Both the position numbers and the translations under genes were made by a program. A stretch of DNA of 64,000 bases. Origin: Candidatus Protistibacter heckmannii (GTDB lineage Bacteria > Pseudomonadota > Gammaproteobacteria > Burkholderiales > Burkholderiaceae). The notes beneath the pieces were generated by a model, which saw only the letters and a program-made list of their open reading frames with translations, was not told the DNA's origin and searched no databases. The DNA lies in contig JALBVF010000002.1 in NCBI GenBank assembly GCA_025050535.1, positions 383,640 through 447,639 on the forward strand, in the 5' to 3' direction. Positions 40,012 to 50,700 of the stretch are shown in pieces; position 1 is the stretch's first letter, and each line of letters starts with the position of its first letter.

Positions 40012-41202
40012 ATGCGGGGCTGGGATATTTTCTGCGCGGTGGTCGACAACTACGGCGACGCCGGCGTCTGCCTGCGGCTCGCGCACCAGCTCATGCGGCT
40101 GCAGGACAAGCCGGTGCGGCTCTGGATCGACGATCCGGCCAGCCTGCGCAAGCTGCTCGGCGCGCAGGGCGAGACGGCGCTCGGCTTCGAGCTGCGCGCC
40201 TGGACGCCCGAGGCCTTCGCCGCGCCCTTCCCCGCCGAGGACGTGGCCAACGCGGTGATCGAAGCCTTCGCCTGCGAACTGCCCGCTAACTATCTGGAAG
40301 CGATGGCCGCGCGCGCCGCGGTGGGCGAGCCGCCCGTCTGGATCAACCTCGAATACCTTAGCGCCGAATCCTGGGTCGACGGCTGCCACCGCATGCGCTC
40401 GCCGCATCCGCGCCTGCCCCTCGTGCGCCATTTCTTCTTCCCCGGCTTCACGCCCGCCACCGGCGGCCTGCTGCGCGAGCCGGGGCTGGAGGCCGCACGC
40501 GAAGCCTTCGTGCGCGATGGCGCCCCTTGGTGGCGCGCCTACGGCATGGCCGCGCGGCCGGCGCCGGAGGCGCTGCGCGTCTCTCTGTTCAGCTATGCGA
40601 ACACCGCCCTGCCCGCGCTGACCTCGGCCTGGGCGTGCGGCGTGCGCGACACGGGGCGGCCGATCGCCTGCCTGACGCCCGAAGGTCCTGCCCTGGACGC
40701 GCTGCGGACCGTCGCGGACGTTGAGATCGCCGGGGCTGAGGCGTCGGCGGACAGCGCCGGCGCGGTGTCCACTTGCTCCGTCGTCGCCACGCCCCTGCCC
40801 TTCGTCTCCCAGGACGGCTACGACCGCCTGCTCTGGGCCTGCGACCTCAACTTCGTGCGCGGCGAGGATTCCTTCGTGCGCGCCCAATTGGCCGGCAAGC
40901 CTCTCGTCTGGCACATCTACCCGCAGACCGGCAGCGCGCATTTCGAGAAGCTGGATGCCTTTCTCGAGCGCTACGCCCCGCCCGAGCCGCTGCGCCGGCT
41001 CAATCTCGCCTGGAACGGGGCGGGCGCCCCCCTGGACGCCGCCGGCTGGCAGGCGCTCTGGGCCGACTGCGAAGCCGCCTGGCCGGCGCTCCAGGCCTAT
41101 GCCGAACGCTGGCGGGAGGCGGTCCACGGCCTGCCGGAGCTGGCCGCAGGCCTGATCACCTTCGCCCGGGAAGCCAGCAATACAGCAAACCCGAAAAACT
41201 AG
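40012..41202 (+). CDS. earP: EF-P arginine rhamnosyltransferase EarP
   Basis: EarP adds rhamnose from dTDP-rhamnose to Arg32 of elongation factor P, which lets EF-P relieve stalling at polyproline. The 396-residue GT-B protein has the N-terminal [17 protein letters not shown] with the two catalytic aspartates, [39 protein letters not shown], and the nucleotide-binding [20 protein letters not shown]. efp normally lies beside earP in these bacteria. Here an IS begins 18 bases after the stop and efp does not follow. The last residues ([10 protein letters not shown]) may be altered by the insertion. Confidence 0.93.
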   Translation: MRGWDIFCAVVDNYGDAGVCLRLAHQLMRLQDKPVRLWIDDPASLRKLLGAQGETALGFELRAWTPEAFAAPFPAEDVANAVIEAFACELPANYLEAMAARAAVGEPPVWINLEYLSAESWVDGCHRMRSPHPRLPLVRHFFFPGFTPATGGLLREPGLEAAREAFVRDGAPWWRAYGMAARPAPEALRVSLFSYANTALPALTSAWACGVRDTGRPIACLTPEGPALDALRTVADVEIAGAEASADSAGAVSTCSVVATPLPFVSQDGYDRLLWACDLNFVRGEDSFVRAQLAGKPLVWHIYPQTGSAHFEKLDAFLERYAPPEPLRRLNLAWNGAGAPLDAAGWQALWADCEAAWPALQAYAERWREAVHGLPELAAGLITFAREASNTANPKN

Positions 41203-41220
41203 ACTTTCTGCGACGACCTA

Positions 41221-42344
41221 TTGATGCGGCAATATAAAGATTGAGTTTATTATCATTTCTGGCATGCGAATTGGCATAGAAAAAGAAAACGCTCGATACC
41301 AGAAACTGGAGCAACTGCACGAGAGGCGAAAGCAGGTCGTGAGGTTGCATCGGAAGGGATACGGAGTCATGGCCATCGTGGAGTTGACAGGGCTGAGTTA
41401 CCCGGCGGCTCGACTGGCCATTGATCTCTATGAAGAAGGGAGCGCGGCGGCCCTGAAGCCGCACCCACAAGCTCGTACGCCAGGAGAAGGAAGACGGCTG
41501 AATGCGGATCAAGAAGAAGCAATCCGTCGCACGATCTGCGACAAACGTCCGGAGCAGTTGAAGATGTAATCTGCGCTCTGGACGCGAGGCGCGGTCATGC
41601 TGTTCATCGAACAGGAATACGCGGTCAGACTCTCAATACGTGCGGTCGGAGACTACCTCAAGCGCTGGGGTTTCACGCCGAAAAAGCCGATCAAGCGCGC
41701 TTACGAACAGCGACCGGAGTCTGTCAAGCAGTGGATCGATCAGGAGTATCTGGCCATCGAGAAGCGTGCCAAGGCCAAAGGTGGCGAGATTCACTGGGGT
41801 GACGAAACCGCGTTGGTGAATACGGATGTTCGGGGCCGCAGTTATGATCCCAAAGGGCAAACCCCGGTCACGATGGCGGTTAGAGGTACGCGACAGAAGC
41901 TGTCGATGATTTCCACAGTGACCAATCAGGGCAAGGCAAGCTGGATGATCATCGATGGTGCCTTTAACCACGAGAAGCTCATCGAGTTCTTCGAGGCGCT
42001 GGTGGCCGATGGCAAGCGCGCGGGCAAGAAAGTGTTCCTGATCCTCGACAACCTCGGCGTGCATCACTGCAAGCCGGTCAAGGCATGGCTTGCCGAGCAC
42101 CAAGCCGACATCGAAGTCTTTTACCTGCCCAGCTACAGCCCGGAGCTCAATCTGGATGAGCGACTCAACGCCGACCTGAAACATGTCATCAGCACACGAG
42201 TCCCCGTCAGAACAAAGGCCAAATTACACGCCGCAGCAAAGAACCACATGGCGTTCATCGAAACCCATCTCGAACGCGTGAAATCCTACTTCCAGGATCC
42301 CCGCGTCAAATACGCCGCACGAAAACTTCTTAATGCCGGATCAA
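41221..42344 (+). mobile_element. IS630-family element, copy C, full length (1124 bp)
   Basis: Left end TTGATGCGGCAATATAAAG, right end the complement of TTGATCCGGCATTAAGAAG, with TA at 41219-41220 and 42345-42346. It holds two same-frame ORFs separated by TAA at 41567-41569. The transposase stop codon has been lost here (CGA instead of TGA), so the frame runs out through the right end. It separates earP from a broken efflux operon. Confidence 0.95.
41264..41569 (+). CDS. IS630 transposase, helix-turn-helix part (copy C)
   Basis: This 101-residue DNA-binding part begins MRIGIEKENARYQKLEQLHE, with the helix-turn-helix YGVMAIVELTGLSYPAARLA, and ends at TAA. It reads identically to copy D. The downstream catalytic ORF lies in the same frame. 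Confidence 0.85.
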   Translation: MRIGIEKENARYQKLEQLHERRKQVVRLHRKGYGVMAIVELTGLSYPAARLAIDLYEEGSAAALKPHPQARTPGEGRRLNADQEEAIRRTICDKRPEQLKM

Positions 42345-42373
42345 TAGTTTCGTGGTCCAGTTTCGCGGCCTAG
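41597..42373 (+). CDS. IS630 transposase, catalytic part, with stop-codon loss (copy C)
   Basis: The DDE part carries HWGDETALVN, FLILDNLGVHH and SPELNLDERLNADL. Next to the catalytic Glu, Pro is changed to Leu (NLDE for NPDE). The usual stop after VKYAA is CGA, so translation adds 17 residues encoded by the terminal repeat and flanking DNA and ends at 42373. Both changes may weaken this copy. Confidence 0.8.
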   Translation: MLFIEQEYAVRLSIRAVGDYLKRWGFTPKKPIKRAYEQRPESVKQWIDQEYLAIEKRAKAKGGEIHWGDETALVNTDVRGRSYDPKGQTPVTMAVRGTRQKLSMISTVTNQGKASWMIIDGAFNHEKLIEFFEALVADGKRAGKKVFLILDNLGVHHCKPVKAWLAEHQADIEVFYLPSYSPELNLDERLNADLKHVISTRVPVRTKAKLHAAAKNHMAFIETHLERVKSYFQDPRVKYAARKLLNAGSIVSWSSFAA

Positions 42374-42535
42374 TCCCGCGGACAGCCTGCGCGATTGATT
42401 TGTACTGGCGTACTGCATCGCCGCGCCACCGTGTCACGGCGCTGACACACAAGACTTCTGGGCACCGCGAAGCCTCATGCTGCCTGGGTTTGCGGCCCTC
42501 AGCCTCCGCCTCCGCCCTTCCATCCGGGCCCCTCC
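42347..42535. other. Intergenic DNA after IS copy C with no recognised gene
   Basis: I see no gene here and no trace of efp. The segment leads into the efflux permease remnant, whose own start codon is not visible in frame. Confidence 0.4.
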
Positions 42536-45511
42536 TGGATCGGCATCGTACGCATCGCGCTCAGCAGGCTATACACCTTCATCGTATTGGCGCTGCTCAT
42601 CCTCATCATCGGACCGCTGTCGGCGCTGCGCACGCCCACCGACATCTTTCCCGACATCAAGATCCCCGTGATCGCCGTGGTCTGGCAATACACCGGCCTG
42701 CCGCCCGACCAGATGGCCGGCCGCATGACCACGCCCTTCGAGCGCACGCTGACCATCACCGTCAACGACATCGAGCACATCGAGGCCAACGCCCAGGTCA
42801 CCGCGATTTCGCAGACACTGCTCAAGCAGATGCCGCCGGGCGCCACGCCGCCGCTGATCCTGAACTACAGAGCCGTCACCGTGCCCATCATCCAGCTCGC
42901 GCTCTCGGGCAAGGGCCTGAGCGAGCAGGAGCTCGCCGACCTGGGCATGACCACCATCCGCAGCCGCCTGGTCACCGTGCCCGGCGCGGCCATCCCGCTG
43001 CCCTTCGGCGGCAAGCAGAGTCAGGTGCAGATCGACCTCGACTACCAGGCTCTGCAGGCGCGCGGCCTCTCCGGCCAAGATGTGGCCAACGCGCTCGCCG
43101 CGCAGAACCTGCTAACGCCGGTGGGCATGCAGAAGGTGGGGCAGTACAAATACACCATCCAACTCAACAGCGCGCCGGCCGACATCGCCGCCCTGGGCCG
43201 CCTGCCGATCAAGATGGTCAACGGCGCGATGGTCTACTTGCGCGACGGCAGCGCGGTGCAGACCAACATCATCCACGTCGAGGGCGGCCGCTCGGTGCTG
43301 ATGCAGGTGCTCAAGAACGGCTCGGCCTCCACGCTGGACATCATCGACGGCATCAAGAAGATGCTCGTCGAGGTCAAGCCCGCGCGGCCCGATGCGCTGG
43401 AGATCAAGCCCATCGGCGACCAGTCGCTCTTCGTGCGCGACGCCATCTTCGGCGTGGCCAAGGAAGGCGTGATCGCCCCGCGCTCACCAGCCTGATGATC
43501 CTGCTCTTCCTGGGAAGCTGGCGCTCCACCGTGATCATCGCGGTGTCGATCCCGCTCTCCATCCTGGGCGCCATCATGGCGCTCGCGCTCGCCGGCGAGA
43601 CGCTCAACATCATGACACTGGGCGGCCTGGCGCTGGCCGTGGGCATCCTGGTGGACGACGCCACGGTGACCATCGAGAAAATCAACTGGCACCTCGAGCA
43701 CGGCAAGGACGTCAAGACCGCCATCCTCGACGGCGCGGCGCAGATCGTCACGCCCGCCTTCGTCTCGCTGCTTTGCATCTGCATCGTCTTCGTGCCGATG
43801 TTCTTCCTCGAGGGCGTGGCGCGCTTCCTCTTTTTGCCGATGGCCGAGGCGGTGATTTTCGCCATGGTCTTCTCCTTCGTCCTCTCGCGCACCCTGGTGC
43901 CGACGATGGCGATGTACCTGCTCAAGCCGCATGCGCCGCACGGCGCCGAGACCGAGGTGCCGCGTAACGTGATGCAGCGCTTCCAGCGCGGCTTCGAGAA
44001 GCGCTTCGAGCACGTGCGCGCCGTCTACCTCGAGCTGCTCGTGCTGGCGCTGGCCTCGCGCCGGACCTTCGTCACCGGCTTCCTGATCTTCGTCGCCGCC
44101 TCCTTCCTGCTCGTGCCCTTCCTGGGCAGCAACTTCTTCCCGGCGGTGGACGCCGGCCAGATCCTGATGCACGTGTGCGCGCCGGTGGGCATGCGCGTGG
44201 AGGAGACCGCGACGCGCAGGACGGCGACATCCAGATTTCGCTGCGGAGGACCACAAGCCCACCGAGGACTACGTGCGCAAGCTGCGCGAGGAGCTGCCGC
44301 GCCGCTTCCCGGGCATGTCCTTCTCTTTCCTGCCCGCCGACATCGTCAGCCAGATCCTGAACTTGGGCGCGCCAGCGCCGATCAACCTGCAGGTGCGCGG
44401 CGCCGATCTGAACGCCGACTTCGCCTATGCCGGAAAGCTGCTCGCGCAGATCCGTGCGGTGCCCGGCGTGGCCGACGCGCGTATCCAGCAGTCGCAGAGC
44501 AATCCCGTGTTCAACGTCGACGTGGACCGCAGCCGCGCGCAATACGCCGGCGTCACCGAGCGCGACGTCACCAACAGCCTGGTGGTCAGCCTCGCCGGCT
44601 CCAGCCAGGTCGCGCCGACCTACTGGCTCAATCCGCAGAACGGTGTGTCCTATCCGATCGTGATGCAGACGCCGCAGTACAAGCTCGACACCCTGGCCTC
44701 GCTGCGCAACCTGCCGATCATCGCGCCGGGCGCGACCGGCACCCAGGTGCTGGATGGCATCGCCGACATCAACCGCGCCACCAGCAACGCCGTGGTCTCG
44801 CAGTACGACATCCAGTCGATGGTGCAGATCTACGCCGCGACCCATGGCCACGACCTCGGCGCGGTGGCCTCCGACATCCAGAAGATCATCGACGCCAACG
44901 CCGCCACCAAGCCGCGCGGCAGCCAGGTGGTGCTGCTGGGCCAGGTTCGCACGATGAACAGCGCCTTCGCGGGCCTGCTCTTCGGCCTGCTCGGCGCGAT
45001 CGTGCTGATTTACTTCCTGATCGTGGTCAACTTCCAGTCCTGGTCCGCCCCCTTCGTGATCATCACCGCGCTTCCCGCCGCGCTCGCCGGCATCGTCTGG
45101 ATGCTCTTCGCCACCCACACCACGCTCTCGGTGCCGGCGCTGACCGGGGCGATCATGTGCATGGGCGTGGCCACCGCGAACAGTGTGCTGGTGATCAGCT
45201 TCGCCCGCGAAAAGCTCGAGGAGCTGGGCGACGCCACTGCCGCCGCGCTCGAAGCCGGCTATGTTCGCTTCCGGCCGGTGCTGATGACCGCGCTGGCCAT
45301 GGTGATCGGCATGGCGCCGATGGCCCTGGGCCTGGGCGAGGGCGGTGAGCAGAACGCGTCGCTGGGCCGCACCGTCGTCGGCGGCCTGATCTTCGCCACC
45401 ATCGCCATCCTCATCTTTGTGCCTGTGGTGTTCAGCATCGTGCACCGCAACCACGGCCGCAAACCCGCTTCTTCCGCGTCGGTCCAGCCTTCGCCTTCCG
45501 CTTCCGGATAA
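42536..45511 (+). pseudogene. RND efflux permease (AcrB/HAE1-like), multiple frameshifts
   Basis: The inner-membrane proton/drug antiporter of a tripartite pump is recognisable along nearly 3 kb. The N-terminal helix reads IVRIALSRLYTFIVLALLIL and is followed by TPTDIFPDIKIPVIAVVWQY. Helices 2-4 include LALAVGILVDDATVTIEKIN. The second porter half and LTGAIMCMGVATANSVLVIS follow, and the end is FVPVVFSIVHRNHG. The frame changes near 43485 (one base lost in GVIA-ALTSLMILL). Near 44205-44250 there are at least two shifts plus a gap of about 40 residues. No in-frame start codon is visible. Non-functional. Confidence 0.88.
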
Positions 45512-45515
45512 CCCC

Positions 45516-46518
45516 ATGCAGCCTGAGCAACCCAAGGCCACCACTCCCCTGCTGTCCAAGCGCAAGCTGCGCACGGCCGGCCTGGTCGGCGCCGGCTGCG
45601 CCGCTCTCGTCGTCGCGGCGGGGCTGGTCAGCCGCGCCAACGGCAACAGCGAATTGCGCGCCTGGACCGACGCCCAGATCGTGCCCACCGTGTCGGTGGT
45701 CTCGCCGGGCCGGCTCGAAGCCTATTCGCGCGCGCCCATCTATGCGCGCATGAGCGGCTATCTCAAGACCTGGAACGTCGACATCGGCATGCAGGTCAAG
45801 GCCGGCCAGCAGCTCGCCGAGATCGAGACGCCCGATCTCGACCAGCAGCTTCTGCAGGCCCGGGCCGACCTCGCGACCGCGCAGGCCAACGCCAACCTCG
45901 ACCGCAACCTCGCGCTCAAGGCATTCACCTGCATCGTCTCGCCCTTCAACGGCATCGTGACCGCGCGCAACACCGACGTGGGTGCGCTGATCGCCGCCGG
46001 CAACGGCATGGGCCAGGAGCTCTTCGTCGTGTCCGACGTGCACAAGCTGCGCGTCTACGTGAGCGTGCCGCAGAACTACGTGCCCAGCGTGCCGCCCGGC
46101 ACCAAGGGGCTGATTTCCATGCCCGAGCATCCGGGAAAGACCTATTCGGCCGTGGTCGAGGCCTCCTCGCGCGCGGTCAGTGCCGCCACCGGCACCACGC
46201 TGATGCAGCTTGTGGTGGAAAACGCCGCCGGCGGAGCTGATGCCTGGTGGCTACGCCAACGTAAAGCTGGCCCTGCCGCCAAGCGCCGCCGCCGCGAGCG
46301 CGCTGATCTTCAATGCGCAAGGTCTGGCGGTGGCGGTGATCGGCGCCGACGGCAAGGTGGTCCTCAACCCGGTGACGGTCAAGCGTGACCTGGGGCAGGT
46401 CATCGAGGTGGACGGCGGGCTCGCCGCCGGCGACCGCGTGATCGGGAATCCGCCCGACGGCGTGGCCGCCGGCGCAACGGTGCGCATCGCCGAAGAGGGC
46501 AAGAATGCCAAGCATTGA
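45516..46518 (+). pseudogene. RND periplasmic adaptor (membrane fusion protein), broken
   Basis: The frame from ATG 45516 encodes an N-terminal membrane anchor (GLVGAGCAALVVAAGLVS), the first lipoyl half (IYARMSGYLKTWNVDIGMQV) and KAGQQLAEIETPDLDQQLLQ. The coiled-coil hairpin, about 60 residues in relatives, is missing, so ATAQANANL joins almost directly to IVSPFNGIVTARNTDVGAL. Near 46225 one extra G shifts the frame. The end (GGYANVKLALP, then AAGDRVIGNPPDGV) continues in the other frame to TGA at 46516. It lies four bases after the permease, in the usual operon order. Confidence 0.85.
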
Positions 46519-47690
46519 CATCCTGGCCGTGGGCGCGGCGCGCAGCCGCATGCCGGCCGACAGCCTGCCGCGCGACGCCTGGTGGCGGCGTTTCGGCGAC
46601 GCCGAACTCGACGCACTGGAGCAGCGCCTGGCGCAGAACAGCCCGAATCTGGCCGCCGCCCTGGCGCGCTTCCAATAGGCGCAGGCGGTGGGCGTGCAGC
46701 TGCGCTCGAGCCTGTTCCCGAGCATCGCCGCGAGCGTCGGGGCCGAGCGCGACCGCCAGTCCGACATGAGGCTGCTGCGCGGCACCACCGCGCCCGAGTA
46801 CAACAACTTCACCGCCGGCGTCGGCATCTCCTACGAGCTCGACTTCTGGGGCCGTATCCGCGGCCAGTTCGCCGCCGGCAACGCCCAGGTCGCGGCCTCG
46901 GAGGCAGATCTGGAATCGGCGCGCCTGAGCCTGCAGGCCGAGCTGGCCGACAGTTATATCCAGCTGCGCGGCTACGACCGCGAGGCCGCTCTGCTGCAAG
47001 TGACCGTCGCCACCTATACCAAGGCGCTGGTGCTCACGCGCGAGCGCAACGGCGGCGGCATCTCTTCCGGCCTGGACGTGGCCCGCGCGAAGAATCATCT
47101 CGAATCGACGCGTTCGCAGGCCGAGCAGGTGCAGGCGCAGCACCGCATCGAGGCTGCCAACGCCGACGTGGGCGTGGTGCGCGCTGGCTACTTCCCCTCG
47201 GTGGTGCTGGGCGTGACCGGCGGCTATCAGAGCGTGGACGCGAGCAACTGGATCAACGCGCCGAGCATCTTCTGGGCCATCGGCTCCTCGCTGGCGGTCA
47301 ACCTCTTCGACGCCAGCCGCCACCGCGCGCAGGAGGCGCAGGCGCGCGCGGTGCTCGACGAGATGGGGGCGAACTACCGGGGCGTGGTGCTGACCGCCTT
47401 CCAACAGGTGGAGGACAACCTGACGCTGCTCAACCACTATCACACCGCCGCGCTGGCCGAGAAGGACGCCTTGGCGGCCGTGCGCAATTCGCTCGAGTAC
47501 GCGACCAACCGCTACCGCAAAGGCACGATCAACTATCTGGACGTCGTCGCCTCGCAGACCGCTGCGCTGCTGGCCGAGCGCAATGCGCTCGACCTGGAGA
47601 CGCGCCAGCGTGCAACTGATCCGCGCGCTGGGTGGCGGCTGGAACGCTGGCGAGGCAGACTCAGTCGCCCGCCCGGCGCCGGCTTCCTGA
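46505..47690 (+). pseudogene. RND outer-membrane efflux protein (TolC/OprM-like), broken
   Basis: The frame encodes WWRRFGDAELDALEQRLAQN and LAAALARFQ, then TAG at 46676. It goes on with AQAVGVQLRSSLFPSIAASV, YELDFWGRIRGQFAAGNAQV, NGGGISSGLDVARAKNHLES and FQQVEDNLTLLNHY. A region of about 50 residues between the two TolC repeats is missing (VQAQHRIEAANADVGVVRAG is a fused join). The last codons are out of frame (QLIRALGGGWNAGEA in another frame, TGA at 47688). No signal peptide or lipobox is visible. All three genes of the pump are dead. Confidence 0.85.
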
Positions 47691-47703
47691 GTGTTTCCCG
47701 GAG

Positions 47704-50700
47704 TTACTGCCGCGCCAGCACCGGCGCCAGGGCCGCGCCGGTGTGGCTGGCCTTGATCTTTACCAGGCTGTCTGGATCGGTCGCGGCGACGATGCGTCCG
47801 CCGCCCGAGCCGCCTTCCGGTCCCAGGTCGATGACCCAGTCGGCCTCGGCGATCACGTCTAGGTCATGCTCGATCACCACCACGCTCTGTCCGCCGTCCA
47901 CCAGCCTGTGCAGCACCTTGGTCAGCTTGGCGACGTCGGCCATGTGCAGGCCCACGGTCGGTTCGTCGAGCACGTAGAGCGTGTGCGGCGCTTTCTGGCC
48001 GCGGCGCGTAATGTCGTCGCGCACCTTGGTCAGCTCGGTCACGAGCTTGATGCGCTGCGCCTCGCCGCCGGATAGCGTGGGCGAGGGCTGGCCCAGCGTC
48101 AGATAACCCAGGCCCACGTCCTGCATGAGTTTCAGCGGATGCGCGAGATTGGGCATGCTGGAGAAGAACTCCACCGCTTCGTCCACTTCCATCTGCAGCA
48201 CCTCGCCGATGTTCTTGCCGCGCCAGGTGACGGCGAGGGCCTCGGGATTGAAGCGCTGACCGTGGCACACGTCGCAGAGCACCTTCACGTCGGGCAGGAA
48301 GCTCATGCCGATGGTGCGCATGCCCTGGCCTTCGCAGGCCGGGCAGCGGCCCTCGCCGGTGTTGAAGGAGAAGCGGGCCGCCATGTAGCCGCGCGCCTTG
48401 GCTTCGAGCGTCTCAGCGAAGAGCTTGCGGATGGTGCCCCAGAAGCCGATATAGGTCGCGGGGCAGGAGCGCGGCGTCTTGCCGATGGGCGTCTGGTCGA
48501 CTTCGAGCACCCGGTCGATGCTCTCCCAGCCGGTGAGCGCGTCGCAGCCCTTCCAGGTCATCGCCACTTCGGTCTTGCGGTCGAATTTCTCGCCCTTGGC
48601 CTGCGCGGTCTTGCGCGCGCGCTTGACCGCCGGCGAGGACATCACCGAGCGGCCCACGGAATCGAGCAGGTTTGCCATCAGCACATCGCGCGCCAGCGTG
48701 GACTTGCCCGAGCCCGACACGCCGGTCACGGCGGTGAGCCGCTTAAGCGGGAAGCGCGCGTCGACGCGGAGCAGGTTGTGCAGATGCGCGCCGTGCACGG
48801 TGAGCCACTGCAGCGGCTCGTCCTTGGCGGGCTTGCCCTCGGCGGGGACGGCGCGGCGCGGCTGGATCGGATGCACGACGGGATGCGTGAGCATCTTCCC
48901 GGTGAGCGAATCGGCATGCGCCGCCAGCTCCTTCACGCCGCCCTGCGCGATCAGGCGCCCGCCGCGCTTGCCGGCGCCAGGGCCGATGTCGATGATGTGG
49001 TCGGCGCGGCGGATGGTGTCTTCGTCGTGTTCGACTACGACCAGGGTGTTGCCCTTGCCGCCGAGCTTGTGCAGGGCGTCGAGCAGGATGCGGTTGTCGC
49101 GCGGATGCAGGCCGATGGTGGGTTCGTCGAGCACGTAGCACACGCCCTGCAGATTGCTGCCGAGCTGCGCCGCGAGGCGGATGCGCTGCGCCTCGCCGCC
49201 GGAGAGGCTGGGCGCGGCGCGGTCCAGGGTCAGGTAGCCGAGGCCGACTTCCTCGAGGAATTCCAGGCGGCTGCGGATTTCGCTGACCACGTCGCGGGCG
49301 ATGTCTGCGTCGCGGCCCGAGAGCTTGAGGCCCTGCACCCATTCACGGGTTTCGCTCACCGTCCATTGCGCCACCTTGGCGATGGAGAGTTCGTCGAAGG
49401 TCACGGCGCACGCCACGTGGTTCAGGCGCGTGCCGCCACAGTCCGGGCAGGGCTGGTCGCTCAGGTCCTCGGGCTCGGCCTCCTCGGAGGGGATGGTCTG
49501 CTCGCAGCCGCGGTTGTCGTCGGCGTTGAGGATGGTGTCGTCGAAGACGGCGCGTTGCTCGCGGGTGAGCGCCAGGCCGGTGCCAACGCAGGTGGTGCAC
49601 CAGCCGTGCTTGCTGTTGTAGGAGAAGGTGCGCGGATCGAGCTCGGGATAGCTGGTGCCGCAGACCGGGCAGGCGCGCTTGGTGGAGAAGACCTTGATCT
49701 TGCCGACGTCGGACGTGGGCAGACCTTTTTCCATGCGCTCGCGCAGCTTGTCCAGCGGCGCGAATAGATGCATCACGCCTTTGCCGTGCTCCAGCGCCTG
49801 GGCGAGCATCGAGCGCAGCGCGGCTTCGAGGTAGGGGCTAACGATGAGGTCGCCGACCGGCAGCTCGATGGTGTGTTCCTTGAAGCGGTCGAGCTTGGGC
49901 CAGTCGGTGGTGGAGACGAATTCGCCGTCCACGCGCAGATGGGTGTAGCCGCGCGCCTTGGCCCATTTGGCCAGGTCGTTGTAGACGCCCTTGCGGTTGA
50001 CCACCAGCGGCGCGAGCATGCCCACGTGCTGGTCCTTGTGGTCACGCAGAAGCTGGGCGGCGATGGATCCCACGCTCTGCGCCTGCACCGGCGCGCCGTC
50101 GTGCACGCAGTGCTGCACGCCGAGCTTCACATAGAGCAGGCGCAGGAAATGCCAGACCTCGGTGGTGGTCGCCACCGTGCTCTTGCGGCCGCCGCGGGAG
50201 AGGCGCTGCTCGATCGCCACCGTGGGCGGGATGCCGTAGACGGCGTCCACCTCGGGCCGGCCGGCGGGCTGAACGATGGAGCGCGCGTAGGCGTTGAGCG
50301 ATTCGAGATAGCGGCGCTGGCCTTCGTTGAAGAGGATGTCGAAGGCGAGGGTGGACTTTCCCGAGCCGGACACGCCAGTGATCACGCTGAATTTGTCGCG
50401 CGGGATGGCGACGTCCAGGGCCTTGAGGTTGTGCTCGCGGGCGTTGACGATGCGGATGGAGCCGTCGGCCGGCGCACGCGCCGCCGCCGGCTTGGCAGCC
50501 CAGTCTTTGCCGATGGGCGACACGCCCGTGGCCATCGCCTGCTTGTATTCGAGAAGGGCGGCGCCGGTGTGCGAGGCCTTGCAGTGCGCGATGTCCTCGG
50601 GCGAGCCAGCGAAGAGCAGCCGGCCGCCGCCCTCGCCGCCCTCGGGGCCAAGGTCGATCAGCCAGTCGGCGGCGCGGATCACGTCGAGGTTGTGCTCGAT

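Noticed and set aside
42352..45348. 998-codon plus-strand ORF
   Set aside because: It is open only because frameshifts of the efflux permease fall in a GC-rich region. Only its middle (about 43490-44210) reads as permease; the rest is off-frame sequence.
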